DNA of 64,000 nt from the NCBI GenBank assembly GCA_014872815.1, contig WKFK01000009.1, positions 1 through 64,000 of the forward strand, read 5' to 3'. This stretch comes from Paracoccaceae bacterium. GTDB lineage: Bacteria > Pseudomonadota > Alphaproteobacteria > Rhodobacterales > Rhodobacteraceae. A program made the position numbers and the translations under genes. The notes beneath the pieces are model-generated. The model did no database searches. It was not told the origin of the DNA and worked only from the letters and a program-made list of their open reading frames with translations. Below, in pieces: positions 45,973 through 55,077 of the stretch (positions are counted from its first letter, which is position 1; each line of letters begins with the position of its first letter).

Positions 45973-47322
45973 TCACTGAATTTTAGACAGTTCGTCGTTC
46001 ATCGCCGCAACGGCAGCAGCCGCGTCAATTTCGTCATCGATGTATTGACGCACCACGCGGTTGATGGCTTGGCTGTTGATCATCTTCGATGCCAGAGACA
46101 GCTGCCCTTCGGTCACGCCCCAGCGTTTTGCAACGTCCAGACCACCGACAATTTCATCAATCATCGCTTGCTCATAAAGGTCGCCCAGAGGCGCTTTGCG
46201 ATCGACGCCAACCGGTAGTTTGGACCAGGCATCCGAGAAGGCCGAGGCGTTTTCTAAGGTACCACGACGGACAGGGAACTTGCCCTCTGGCGCAATGGAC
46301 AGTGTCTGGGTGTAGCCGTCATCCATCGCGAACTTCACAAAATCCATGGCCGCATCGGTGTCCGCATCAGAGGTGATGCCGAAGTAGCGCACGTCGCCCC
46401 AAGCTGCGCCATCTGGATTGGACGGGCCGGAGAAGTTGGTCACGATACCCGTCAAAGACGCCAATTCGCCAGAGGTTGGATCGTCGTTGATGGTGGGCGG
46501 AGCGCTGTCGCGGAGGCCAGCCAACTCGTCTAGGATGAAAGGCGACCAAATGATCATTGCCGCTTGGCCTGCAAAATAAAGCTCGCGCGACTGTTTCCAA
46601 TACAGTTCGCCGGGAGGCGAAGCTTTGGAGATGGCCTTGTAGAAGTTGAGCACTTCGGTGGTGGCTGCCTCGTCCAATGGCTGGAAACCATCTGGACCTA
46701 CTGGGCTTACGCCGTTCGCCAAGAAAACGTGCTCAAGCACCTGGCTCATGAAGTTTTCATCCACCTTAGTGGCAGCAACAAAGCCGTACATCTCCGGCGG
46801 GTTGTGCAGTATTTCCAAAGCGGCCAACACGTTGTCAAAGCTGTTGGGGGCATCCAAGCCATTGGCCTCAAACAGATCTTTTCGATAAACCACCATCTGT
46901 GTCCAGCCATCAACCGGAACGGACGCGGTTTCGCCGTTGAAATCGGCCATAGCCACAGCACCCGGTGCAAAGGTCTTCTCACCGAGTTCCTGAACAATCT
47001 CTGTTGCCGCTTCTGTGTCCAGAATGCCCGCTTCTGCCCAAGGCAGCGCGTATTGCAGCGTGTGGTAGATCACGTCTGGCAGATCACCGGCTGCAAAAGC
47101 CGCGGTGGCGCGGGTGCCGAGGTCGCTTTCGCTGACCGGGATCACTTCGACAGTAATGCCGTTGGACGATTTGAACTGCTCCGCCATTTCTTGTTGTTTT
47201 GCAAGGCGTTCCGGCTGTTCTTCGGTCGTCCAGAAACGGATGGTGTCCGCCTGTGCTGCTGCCGCTAGGCAAACAGTGAGTGCGGTGCTCATCAGTAGTT
47301 TCGTTGAGATGTGACGTGACAT
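45973..47322 (-). CDS. Sugar ABC transporter substrate-binding protein
   Basis: 449 residues, CUT1-type family 1 binding protein. A signal peptide (about 1-25, ending AAAAQA) is followed by TIRFWTTEEQPERLAKQQEM. The family's central segment is YFAGQAAMIIWSPFILDEL and the C-terminal FKFAMDDG-like part follows. GGGGAGGA precedes the ATG. It lies 12 bases after the LacI gene and 71 before the permease, so it belongs to the same transcript. Ligand is inferred from the GH63-type enzyme. Confidence 0.92.
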   Translation of the reverse strand: MSRHISTKLLMSTALTVCLAAAAQADTIRFWTTEEQPERLAKQQEMAEQFKSSNGITVEVIPVSESDLGTRATAAFAAGDLPDVIYHTLQYALPWAEAGILDTEAATEIVQELGEKTFAPGAVAMADFNGETASVPVDGWTQMVVYRKDLFEANGLDAPNSFDNVLAALEILHNPPEMYGFVAATKVDENFMSQVLEHVFLANGVSPVGPDGFQPLDEAATTEVLNFYKAISKASPPGELYWKQSRELYFAGQAAMIIWSPFILDELAGLRDSAPPTINDDPTSGELASLTGIVTNFSGPSNPDGAAWGDVRYFGITSDADTDAAMDFVKFAMDDGYTQTLSIAPEGKFPVRRGTLENASAFSDAWSKLPVGVDRKAPLGDLYEQAMIDEIVGGLDVAKRWGVTEGQLSLASKMINSQAINRVVRQYIDDEIDAAAAVAAMNDELSKIQ

Positions 47323-47334
47323 GATAGTCCTCCC

Positions 47335-48474
47335 CTATATCGGATCACGGTTTTTGATTTTGAGCGCGAGCTGCGCAGAGGTCTGCGCCGGGGGGCCATC
47401 GGACTGGCGTTCGATGAGTTTGGCTTCCGAAACTTCGCGCAAAGTTTCGGCGGCCTCCCCCCGTATTTGTCGAATTAGCAATTCCGCGAGGCGACCACCG
47501 GCGCGTTGGGTGTCAACCCAGTAGGTGGTCAGGCCGGGACGGGCATATTCGGCCTCTGGGACCCCATCATAACCAATGATGGAGACGTCGCTCCCCACCT
47601 CTAGGCCCAAGTCAGCCACCGCGCTGTAAGCGCCCAGAGCAGCCATGTCGGTGGCAAAGACAATACCCGTGGGCGGCTCAGGATGCAGCAGGAGCTGCCG
47701 CGCCTGTGCGGCGCCTTCTTCGCGGGTGCGGGCGCCGGATTTGATCAGGTCATGGTCATGTTCCAAGCCAGCTGCGGCGAGACCCGCTTTGAATCCGTCG
47801 CGGCGTAAGTGACTGTAATTAAAGTTAGATGTGCTACCAACATAAGCGATACGTTCGTGGCCGAGGCCAGCCAATCGGGTGACGGCGCTGCACATGGCGG
47901 CTTCCCCAAGAATATCGACCCAGGAGCCTTCTTGCTGTGCTGGCGGCACGCCGTGACTGGTGCGGCCGTACATGATGTAAGGCACTGATTTAGAACGCAA
48001 TAGGTCAACCCGCGCGTCCTGCACTTCGGTGCGCGGCAAGATAAACCCGTCCGCCTTATGCTCGTCGATCAAACGGTCCAGCACCGTCAGCGTGTCGGCA
48101 TCCGACGTTGCCGTGGCAATGGTCACGGTCCAGCCGTGGGCGCTGGCGGTTTCGCAGGCGCCCATGAGGAAGTCCTGCAAGAACGGGTTGTGACGATCCG
48201 GCTCGTCGGTTTGTAGCACCAAGGCCAGAGCGCGTACCCGTCCGGTGCGGATCGCTTGCGCGTGGCTCAGCGGCTGATAGCCGATCTTCTTTGCCATACT
48301 GGACACACGCAGGCGGGTGGCCTCAGATATGTCCGGATAGCCGTTGAGCGCGCGCGAAACTGTGCTCTTGGACATGCCAAGGCGCTCTGCAAGGTCATTG
48401 ATGGTGACCCTGCCCCGACGCGGGGATGTCCCGGTGTTGCCGGAGTGTTTCGTGAGGTTGCGAATCGCGTTCAT
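47335..48474 (-). CDS. LacI-family regulator of the sugar-uptake operon
   Basis: 379 residues. The helix-turn-helix is VTINDLAERLGMSKSTVSRALNGYPDIS, with the hinge helix region near GYQPLSHAQAIRTG. A periplasmic-binding-protein-like effector domain follows (about 85-350). It is the first gene of the transporter operon and lies just downstream of a perfect palindrome, which suggests autoregulation together with the operon. Confidence 0.92.
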   Translation of the reverse strand: MNAIRNLTKHSGNTGTSPRRGRVTINDLAERLGMSKSTVSRALNGYPDISEATRLRVSSMAKKIGYQPLSHAQAIRTGRVRALALVLQTDEPDRHNPFLQDFLMGACETASAHGWTVTIATATSDADTLTVLDRLIDEHKADGFILPRTEVQDARVDLLRSKSVPYIMYGRTSHGVPPAQQEGSWVDILGEAAMCSAVTRLAGLGHERIAYVGSTSNFNYSHLRRDGFKAGLAAAGLEHDHDLIKSGARTREEGAAQARQLLLHPEPPTGIVFATDMAALGAYSAVADLGLEVGSDVSIIGYDGVPEAEYARPGLTTYWVDTQRAGGRLAELLIRQIRGEAAETLREVSEAKLIERQSDGPPAQTSAQLALKIKNRDPI

Positions 48475-48490
48475 GCATTCACGATTTGCT

Positions 48491-48506
48491 CCGAAACCGG
48501 TTTCGG
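48491..48506. promoter_or_regulatory. LacI operator of the sugar-uptake operon
   Basis: CCGAAACCGGTTTCGG is a perfect 16-base palindrome with the central CG of LacI-family operators, ending 17 bases before the LacI start codon. Binding here would block the lacI-led operon. Confidence 0.75.
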
Positions 48507-48858
48507 CAAATGTTTTCTAATCTGTGCTGACTTGGGCAGCGATTGTTTTGGGTGTCTGCTTAATTTTCTGGCGTGATAGGTTTTGGAGACGTCGGTGTAC
48601 AAAAAGAGTACGGCAAACCGTGAATAAAGCGTCATACTGCAAAAGACGCAAAAGGACCGCGCGTAGACTGTTGCGCGAAGACACGCTTTATGCACCCCCT
48701 TTAAAATTTTCTAAAATAAAATCAGATACTTAAACACCTTTTCATCTAATGACGGCACCGTCATGAAGACCGTCTTTTGCTGTTGCACTTTCAGGCCGAA
48801 ACCCATGGCAACAGCGTCGTGACGGTGGGGTAAAACCTCTCAATCTCCGGTGCCAAAC

Positions 48859-48904
48859 AACGTCGGTATTACGTCGGTATCGCGACTGTTTCACGGAGGT
48901 GCGG
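48859..48904 (+). repeat. Three tandem 11-base repeats, copy B
   Basis: ACGTCGGTATT, ACGTCGGTATC and GCGACTGTTTC, followed by ACGGAGGTGCG. It matches copy A at 41,088-41,130 in unit length, unit sequence and trailing CGGAGGTG, and a TTAAC follows in both. Head-to-tail 11-base spacing is that of OmpR/PhoB-type sites. Confidence 0.6.
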
Positions 48905-48997
48905 ATTTTCTTAACGCCTAACATTTTTGCACATGCCCCCCCCGCAACAGGGGCTGCCTTGCGATATTCTGAGCAGCTCTGGAAACAAGAATGGAGC

Positions 48998-49486
48998 TCA
49001 TTCGCTTTCGAATTTTTCGCGACATGCTTGGATACTGCGCAGGCCTTTCATGCTTCCGGTGAGGTCGATTTCCTCAGATCTGCCTGCACCACCTTGCACC
49101 AGCACTTTGGTGCGTTTGCCAAACTCCTTGGCGAATTCCGGGTTGTCAAAAAACGCGTATCCACCCGGCACGCCGTTCAGAAACGCGCCTTTGGCTGTGC
49201 CCTGAAAACGGCTGTCGCCAAAGTCGAAGAGCACAGTGCCCTCTGCCCCCTCCGCCACACCGTCAAAGGCAGCATTGTAGGCCGCAAAGAAAGCGCCGTT
49301 TTCATCAGGTACCACGCCAATTTGCACCAGCGTGCCGCTGTCGAAAGTCTTCTCCATATAACAGCCGTTCCCATTGGTGGGGTTGGTGCGCACGGTCCAG
49401 TCGCCGACCTTGGCAAACTCCGGATGAGTTTGCGCCAAAGGCGCAGTCGGCAGCAGCAGGGAGAGGCAAAGCCAAAGACGTTTCAT
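48998..49486 (-). CDS. Small secreted protein of unknown function
   Basis: 162 residues. A signal peptide (about 1-19, ending PLAQ) is followed by VGDWTVRTNPTNGNGCYMEK, a pattern loosely like invasion-associated locus B proteins, then FAAYNAAFDG and a C-terminal GLRSIQACREKF. The two cysteines (C42 near GNGCYME and the one near the end) could form a disulfide. The start is three bases after the asmA stop with GGAG upstream, so both are cotranscribed. I do not assign a function. Confidence 0.78.
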   Translation of the reverse strand: MKRLWLCLSLLLPTAPLAQTHPEFAKVGDWTVRTNPTNGNGCYMEKTFDSGTLVQIGVVPDENGAFFAAYNAAFDGVAEGAEGTVLFDFGDSRFQGTAKGAFLNGVPGGYAFFDNPEFAKEFGKRTKVLVQGGAGRSEEIDLTGSMKGLRSIQACREKFESE

Positions 49487-49489
49487 GGA

Positions 49490-52195
49490 TCACTCCGACG
49501 CTTGTTCAAGTTGATAAATGTCTGGCGTGCAGGGTTTGCGGTTCGCGGGCATTTGGTCGGCCCCATCCGCGCGACGGCTGCGGGAGCCGCCAACTTGCAG
49601 TTTAAATTGCGGATCAGACAGTTTGCCAGTGACCTCAAACGGCCAAGCGCTGCGGGCCAGGGGCTGGCCGACGCGGCGCGGTTCGGCGCGGATGGCGATG
49701 GCATCTTTCACCCAATCCACCATGCCGCGCACCACCATTTGCACGCTCCTGGTTTCCGCCACCACCCGCGTGAAGGCGACGTTGCCTGCGTTGATCTTCA
49801 CCGGGGCTTTCACGCAGACAATCTCAGTTTGGCCCTCTGCAAACTCCTGAGAAAAAAGCCAAGGGAAGATACCGAGGCCGGCCAACTCCAACAGGCTGGT
49901 GGCAATAGCCCCGTCGTGCATATCAAGCGACGCAGTACCGACCATTGAATTCATGAAGGCTTTGCCGGAGGTGATGTTGCCGGTCACATCGACATTGGCT
50001 GATAATTTTCCTCGCGCGGGGATGTTGACCTCAAGGGCTTTAAGGATTTCGCCAAAGTCCCAGCCGCTGGTCCTGCCCTGAATGCGTGCCCGGTCGGGGT
50101 TTTCAATGGCGTCCATGGAGGCGGTGACCTTGAAGAAGCCGGGACCGTAGTAGAGCTCGATGGGGCCTGCCTGAATTTGGCCCTCTTTGGCGATCAGTTC
50201 GCTGCTCATCGAGGAGGTACCGGCGTCACCAACAAACTCCGCCAGCTCCAAGGTGATCGCCAGGTCCGTTTCGGTGAGGATGCGTTTGAGGCTGAAAACC
50301 TTGCTTTTCTTCTCAAGCACCAAGGGCTGGATCGGTGGGCGGCCATCGTCCTCTTCTTTGGCATTTGCGGCCTTGGCCGCCTGGGCGCGTTTGTTGAGTT
50401 GGACGAGGACCTTGCCGCCTTCACGCAGGTCCCGCAAACGCATCCGCTGGCTCAAAATGCTGCCGCGGATCACGTTGATCTCCTGACTCAGATCAAAGGT
50501 GATATCGGAGGTCAGATCGGTGCCATCTGCTCGAAAGTCAAAGCCGATCTGCGCCTCTTTGGCCGCACCTTTCAGGGAGACCTTGGTGCTTAGCGATGAC
50601 ACGCCGACGGGTTTGAGCCCTAAGGCCGAGAGGAATGGGGCGGTGTCCGCAACGTCAAATTCGACGCCCAGGTCCATGCCGGCCAAGTCTTCCAGGCTGG
50701 CCACCACCAATCCAGCATTCAGGGACCACAGATCGGTGTCGACGGTGCGAGCCTCCAGTTGGCGCAGGCTGAGCGCGCCGTCCTTGTCCTCGACGATAAA
50801 CTTGGCTTCAACACGCCCAAACTTTGCCACCTCTTCCGGCGGTAGATTTTTGAGAAGCAGGTCTGCCGAGGCTTTGAGCGCACCGGTCAAATCGACAAGA
50901 CCGAGATTAAACACATCGCCGATATCACCTTTGGCGGTGATATAGGGCGCGTCCTCTGGCCCCGCCTGCAAAGCGATATCGCGTAGTCCAAGTGTTTTCT
51001 GTTCCGAACGATAAATTTGACCAATCGAAATCGGCCCGACGCGATCCAAGCCTTGATCAAAGGCATTGGTCTGAATGAGCAGCTCTTCAAATGTCAGTTT
51101 TTCGCCGGTGTTAAGCACGTGGGCGTGGATTTCGGTCAGCTTGATATCCTTGAGACTTGTGGCATCCGCAGGTGGTTGTCCGTCTGGATGAAGACGGGCG
51201 TCCATGCGGATGTCAAAATCCGCACGTGTAAAAAGGTTGCCAACCTCACCGGTCACGGTCACGTTTTGACCTTTGTTGAGGTCCAAGGTGGTTTGCAGGT
51301 TCTCCAAGGTCAGCACCTGCGGCGCGCTGGTGATGTCCACGGATAAGGCGCCAGTGCCTTCTAAACTGCGCGCGAGACCGAGAACCTCAAACACATCGCC
51401 AATCTGGCCGGTGGTCAACTCCAGGCGCGCTGTGTAGCCCCGCGCGCCTTCAGGTAGCGGAGCACCATTGTAGCTCAGGGAAATATCGCCGAATTCCAAC
51501 TGATTGGTGAACGGGGCGCTGTCGGGAAATTTGCCGTCCCAGGTGAACTCTTCGCCGTTGAGAGTGCCTGCTCCGGTGACGGAGGCCAGCTGGCCGTTTT
51601 CTTGCTGTTCCAGCAGGATTTTTTCGAGCGCAAAGATGAACTCAAAGCCGCTCTGTTCATCAATTTTGGCCAGCCCGATGTTGGTAAAGGACACGGTGCG
51701 GTCTGCGAGGAATGAGAGGATGGAGGGACCATCGGGGTCTGCGGCGGCGGGTTGATCTTCTTGCGCGGATGGGGCGGCTTCGGAGGCCTGTGGCGTGTTA
51801 GTTTTGGTCCAGCTTGTGGTGCCACCCGCCTTGGTGATCAAGTTCACCTGCAACCCGTCAATGGTGAGGTTGTCGATATCAATGCGCCGGTCCAGCAGAG
51901 CGGGCAGATCCAACTCCCATTCCAAAAGGTCAAGCCGGGCCAAGTTTGTGTCGGCGATGTTTTCGCTTGGGATGCTGGCACCAGAGACATGCACTTTGGT
52001 GGTGCCTGCCAGAACCACGCGCACATCGCCGTCGATCAAAAAGGGTTGGCCGATTTGCTCTGTCAGAATGTCAGCGACAATATCCTTGCGCCAATTGCTA
52101 AAGAGCGGTGTGGCCAATACCGCCCAGATCAGCACGCCCAGCACCAAAGTGAGCACAATCAAACCGGTCAGCAGTCTCAAAATCCAGCGTCGCAA
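49490..52195 (-). CDS. AsmA-family protein
   Basis: 901 residues. One N-terminal membrane helix (about 5-28) is followed by LFSNWRKDIVADILTEQIGQ, the usual AsmA start, then long β-rich repeats. The C-terminal AsmA domain (about 740-860) includes RARIQGRTSGWDFGEILKAL. AsmA-like proteins are thought to form hydrophobic grooves that carry phospholipids between the membranes. No gene-specific role can be read here. Confidence 0.88.
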   Translation of the reverse strand: MRRWILRLLTGLIVLTLVLGVLIWAVLATPLFSNWRKDIVADILTEQIGQPFLIDGDVRVVLAGTTKVHVSGASIPSENIADTNLARLDLLEWELDLPALLDRRIDIDNLTIDGLQVNLITKAGGTTSWTKTNTPQASEAAPSAQEDQPAAADPDGPSILSFLADRTVSFTNIGLAKIDEQSGFEFIFALEKILLEQQENGQLASVTGAGTLNGEEFTWDGKFPDSAPFTNQLEFGDISLSYNGAPLPEGARGYTARLELTTGQIGDVFEVLGLARSLEGTGALSVDITSAPQVLTLENLQTTLDLNKGQNVTVTGEVGNLFTRADFDIRMDARLHPDGQPPADATSLKDIKLTEIHAHVLNTGEKLTFEELLIQTNAFDQGLDRVGPISIGQIYRSEQKTLGLRDIALQAGPEDAPYITAKGDIGDVFNLGLVDLTGALKASADLLLKNLPPEEVAKFGRVEAKFIVEDKDGALSLRQLEARTVDTDLWSLNAGLVVASLEDLAGMDLGVEFDVADTAPFLSALGLKPVGVSSLSTKVSLKGAAKEAQIGFDFRADGTDLTSDITFDLSQEINVIRGSILSQRMRLRDLREGGKVLVQLNKRAQAAKAANAKEEDDGRPPIQPLVLEKKSKVFSLKRILTETDLAITLELAEFVGDAGTSSMSSELIAKEGQIQAGPIELYYGPGFFKVTASMDAIENPDRARIQGRTSGWDFGEILKALEVNIPARGKLSANVDVTGNITSGKAFMNSMVGTASLDMHDGAIATSLLELAGLGIFPWLFSQEFAEGQTEIVCVKAPVKINAGNVAFTRVVAETRSVQMVVRGMVDWVKDAIAIRAEPRRVGQPLARSAWPFEVTGKLSDPQFKLQVGGSRSRRADGADQMPANRKPCTPDIYQLEQASE

Positions 52196-52660
52196 AACAG
52201 GTCCTTTCGCAAGGCTTCAATAACGTCGTCGAAATTCCTGCTTCTACCTTTGCACAGGTCTGGGGGCTTTGAGAACAGGCGAGCTGCGCGGCGGCGGTTC
52301 GCGCCACGACGGTGGGCTGGGGCAACGATTGTCCGGGTTTGGGGGCGGTTTTTTACGATTTGTTAAAGTGTCACGGAGCGAGCGAGACACGCTTAATCCG
52401 AAGCAAGACCAGAACAACACACTGTCTATAAACACTATTTTTCCAATTTAGGTGGCATCAAGACGGAGACACAGTGCAAATGATGGCGGGACAATTGTCA
52501 TCCGCTTCGCCATTTATTCGCGTCAAACCTGAACGGAGTGCCACAGCGCTTGCGCAGTGCTGCCACGATTGGAACACATTTCCTCCACAGCTTGGTCGTG
52601 AAGGTGAGAACTTGCTGCCGCATTTCCTCCTGGTCGCATGATAGAGAGGAAGCTGCGTAG
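52196..52660. other. Divergent region between asmA and the kinase operon
   Basis: The 465-base gap contains an AT-rich stretch (about 52,340-52,450, with TTTTTTACGATTTGTTAAAG and TATAAAC) that may hold the kinase-operon promoter, and a possible 55-codon reading frame (52474-52641). No other feature was seen. Confidence 0.5.
52474..52641 (+). CDS. Possible small leader ORF before the kinase gene
   Basis: A 55-codon frame starting at GTG with GGAG five bases before it, or at an ATG two codons later. The product starts VQMMAGQLSSASPFIRVKPE and contains LAQCCHDWNTFPPQLGREGE. It ends 19 bases before the kinase ATG. No homologue is recognised; it could be a real small protein, a leader peptide or chance. 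Confidence 0.3.
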   Translation: MQMMAGQLSSASPFIRVKPERSATALAQCCHDWNTFPPQLGREGENLLPHFLLVA

Positions 52661-53977
52661 ATGAATTGCGCTGAGGAAAACGTGACTGTGCTGCCTGAGG
52701 GCACCGAGCTTTTGCGCGGACAGTACCGGATTGCGCGCAGTTTGGGCCAAGGGGGATTTGGCCTGACGTATCTTGCCAGCGACAGCCTCAACCGCGTGGT
52801 GGTTATCAAAGAGTGTTTTCCGGAACAGATTTGCCGACGCGTGGGCAAAGAGGTTGTGCCTGCAGGCCCTGAGAGCGCGCCGTTTTTTGCCTCGGTGCTT
52901 GAGCAGTTTCAGGCGGAGGCGCATCAACTGGCTGGGTTGGATCATCCCCGTATCGTTGGCGTGCATCAGACATTTGCAGAGAATGGCACAGCCTATACGG
53001 CGATGGATTTTGTCGAGGGGGTGGATCTGCATGAATTGGTGGATCACGCGCCGGGGCGGTTGACGCCCAGATTGGTGGACAAGGTCCTGCGCCAGGTGCT
53101 GGACGCGCTCAGCTATCTGCATGACCGCGGTGTGCTGCACCGGGATGTGGCACCGGACAACCTGATCCTTGGGGCCAATGGTGATGTGACGCTGATTGAT
53201 TTTGGCGCGGCCTATTCTTCAGGTGATGCGGAAGGCGGACAAAGCCAACGCATGCTGGCTGTGAAGGATGGCTACTCGCCGCCTGAGTTCTATTGTGCAG
53301 AGGGGCTGCAGGGGGCGTTCAGCGATGTGTATTCTCTGGGAGCGCTATGCCATCTGATCTTCACAGGGGAAGCGCCGCCGGATGCGCAAACCCGACTGGA
53401 AATGGTCGATGCGGGGCGCATGGACCCCTATGTGCCGCTTGAATCCACAGATTTTGACATCGACATCCGCCTGAAACTGGCCACAGACCGTGCGCTGGCG
53501 TTGGAACCCAAAGACCGGCTGCGCTGTGCCGATGACTGGTTTGCGGTGATGGATGGCCCCATCCCCAAACCGCTGGCGGTTTTTGACCCGGCGGTGATCG
53601 GCGTAATTGAAGAGCTGGTACACAAAACCAACAAGGTGCTCACGCCGGGGCTTCCGAAGGCGTTGCAACCGAAAACCGCGTCGGAAGACACACGCAAGGC
53701 CCCTCCGCCCCCAAAGCAATATGTCGATATTTTTGGGGATCCGATCGACGATGTAGAGGCCTACCTCAGAGAGCAGGATGGCCTGATCAAAGCGCGCGCC
53801 AAGACGCCCACACGCCTGTTGCAACAGGGGGACTTCCTGCGCCGACCAAGCACTGAGGGTGTGGATCACGCCAAAGCCGCCTCGCCAAAGCCCGATGCTC
53901 CTACCCTATTTCACAAAGTTCGTGACCGCCTGAAAGGCGACAGGTCCACGCCGAACTCCCGACTATTCCTAATCTGA
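52661..53977 (+). CDS. Cytosolic Ser/Thr protein kinase
   Basis: 438 residues of the bacterial eukaryotic-like kinase family. The glycine loop is LGQGGFGLTY (about 28-37), catalytic Lys50 is in VVIKECF and the helix C Glu is near 86. The catalytic loop is HRDVAPDN (160-167), the metal motif DFG is at 180-182, and the activation segment ends in SPPEFY. All catalytic residues are present. The C-terminal tail (about 300-438) is proline- and charge-rich without a membrane segment or sensor domain. It is the first gene of an operon with FHA and PP2C partners, its likely binding partner and antagonist. Confidence 0.9.
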   Translation: MNCAEENVTVLPEGTELLRGQYRIARSLGQGGFGLTYLASDSLNRVVVIKECFPEQICRRVGKEVVPAGPESAPFFASVLEQFQAEAHQLAGLDHPRIVGVHQTFAENGTAYTAMDFVEGVDLHELVDHAPGRLTPRLVDKVLRQVLDALSYLHDRGVLHRDVAPDNLILGANGDVTLIDFGAAYSSGDAEGGQSQRMLAVKDGYSPPEFYCAEGLQGAFSDVYSLGALCHLIFTGEAPPDAQTRLEMVDAGRMDPYVPLESTDFDIDIRLKLATDRALALEPKDRLRCADDWFAVMDGPIPKPLAVFDPAVIGVIEELVHKTNKVLTPGLPKALQPKTASEDTRKAPPPPKQYVDIFGDPIDDVEAYLREQDGLIKARAKTPTRLLQQGDFLRRPSTEGVDHAKAASPKPDAPTLFHKVRDRLKGDRSTPNSRLFLI

Positions 53978-53988
53978 AGGGACATCTC

Positions 53989-55077
53989 ATGCGCTTCATT
54001 CGCGATATCATTGCCGAGAAAACACAGGCTGCCAGTCAAGATGAGACGCAGGCGCTCCGCTATCCTTTACAGCTCCGGGAGCAGGATCGCGCAGACGTCG
54101 CGCCGCGCCAAACGCCTTCTGTGAATATCGAAGCTCAGGAGCCTCCAACCCCCGAGGACCCAGCCGCTCAGTTTACCGCGCCTCAGCCCGCAGCGGCCCC
54201 AGAGGATGCACCTGCGGTAGACATGTCAGCGATCTCGGCAGCGCTGCGGAGCGAGCCGACGCCCGAACGCCTTGCCGCTGATGTGCCTGATGAGGCCGCA
54301 GCACTTGAACCATCCAAGGCAGTAGATCCCTTTGCGACGCTGTTTGCAGAGGCGGAAGACGAACCGGAGATGATGTCGTCTTCGTCAGATGCGGCCCACG
54401 AGGATGTCCTGCCGCCTGCCGAGCAGGAAGAACCGGAGCTTTCCCCCGCGGCACAACCTGAGGCTTCGGCCCCGCGCCCTGCTCCGCAAGAGCCCATGTT
54501 TGTGCCGTCTCCTGAGACTGCACCGGCGGCAGAGGTGCCGGAGGTAGATTTGGCAGCGTTGCAGGCCAACATGCCCGCGCCGCAACCAACAGGGGTACGG
54601 GGATCAAAAGGCCGCGTGAAAACCCGGCTATTGGGGTTCAGCGCGCCTGCGTCGCAAGCCCAGGACCCAATGTCTCAGGCCCGGGAAGCACCGGCCTCCG
54701 CCCAGGCGCAGTTTCCGGTCGGTTGGCTGGTCGTGGTGGATGGCCCCGGGCTTGGCACCTCCTTTTCCCTGTTTGACGGGTTGACGCAAATTGGGCGCGG
54801 CGAGGGGCAGACCGTGCGTCTGGATTTCGGCGACACCACCATTTCCCGGGAAAATCATGCGGCCATCGCCTTTGACGGCGAACAACGTCAATTCTTCTTT
54901 GGCCACGGAGGCAAGGCAAATCTGGTGCGGCTCAACGGCCGCCCGGTTCTCAGCACGGAACCTTTAGACAGCAACAGCCTCATTCGGATTGGCGAAACAA
55001 CGCTGCGTTTTGTTGCGCTATGCGGGGCGGACTTTGTCTGGGGTGACGCTGGAGCGGGACATGACAACCTTGGGTGA
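53989..55077 (+). CDS. FHA-domain protein with long disordered N-terminus
   Basis: 362 residues. Residues about 30-235 are rich in Pro, Ala, Glu and Ser and likely disordered, a suitable kinase target. Residues about 245-345 are an FHA phosphothreonine-binding domain, with GLTQIGRGEGQTVRLDF (Gly-Arg at 269-270) and DTTISRENHAAIAFD (Ser, Asn-His). It begins 11 bases after the kinase gene and overlaps the PP2C gene by 17 bases. It could join the kinase to the GTPases. Confidence 0.9.
   Translation: MRFIRDIIAEKTQAASQDETQALRYPLQLREQDRADVAPRQTPSVNIEAQEPPTPEDPAAQFTAPQPAAAPEDAPAVDMSAISAALRSEPTPERLAADVPDEAAALEPSKAVDPFATLFAEAEDEPEMMSSSSDAAHEDVLPPAEQEEPELSPAAQPEASAPRPAPQEPMFVPSPETAPAAEVPEVDLAALQANMPAPQPTGVRGSKGRVKTRLLGFSAPASQAQDPMSQAREAPASAQAQFPVGWLVVVDGPGLGTSFSLFDGLTQIGRGEGQTVRLDFGDTTISRENHAAIAFDGEQRQFFFGHGGKANLVRLNGRPVLSTEPLDSNSLIRIGETTLRFVALCGADFVWGDAGAGHDNLG

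Larger units (their letters stand above)
48475..48997. other. Intergenic region with operator and repeat array
   Basis: The 523-base gap holds the LacI operator (48491-48506), a small dyad GACGGCACCGTC (48751-48762) and repeat copy B (48859-48904). No gene is supported; the one frame of 69 codons has an implausibly arginine-rich product and no ribosome site. Confidence 0.55.

Noticed and set aside
48524-48733. 69-codon frame in the gap right of the LacI gene
   Set aside because: The product is arginine-rich and random-looking with no ribosome site; the gap is better explained as regulatory.
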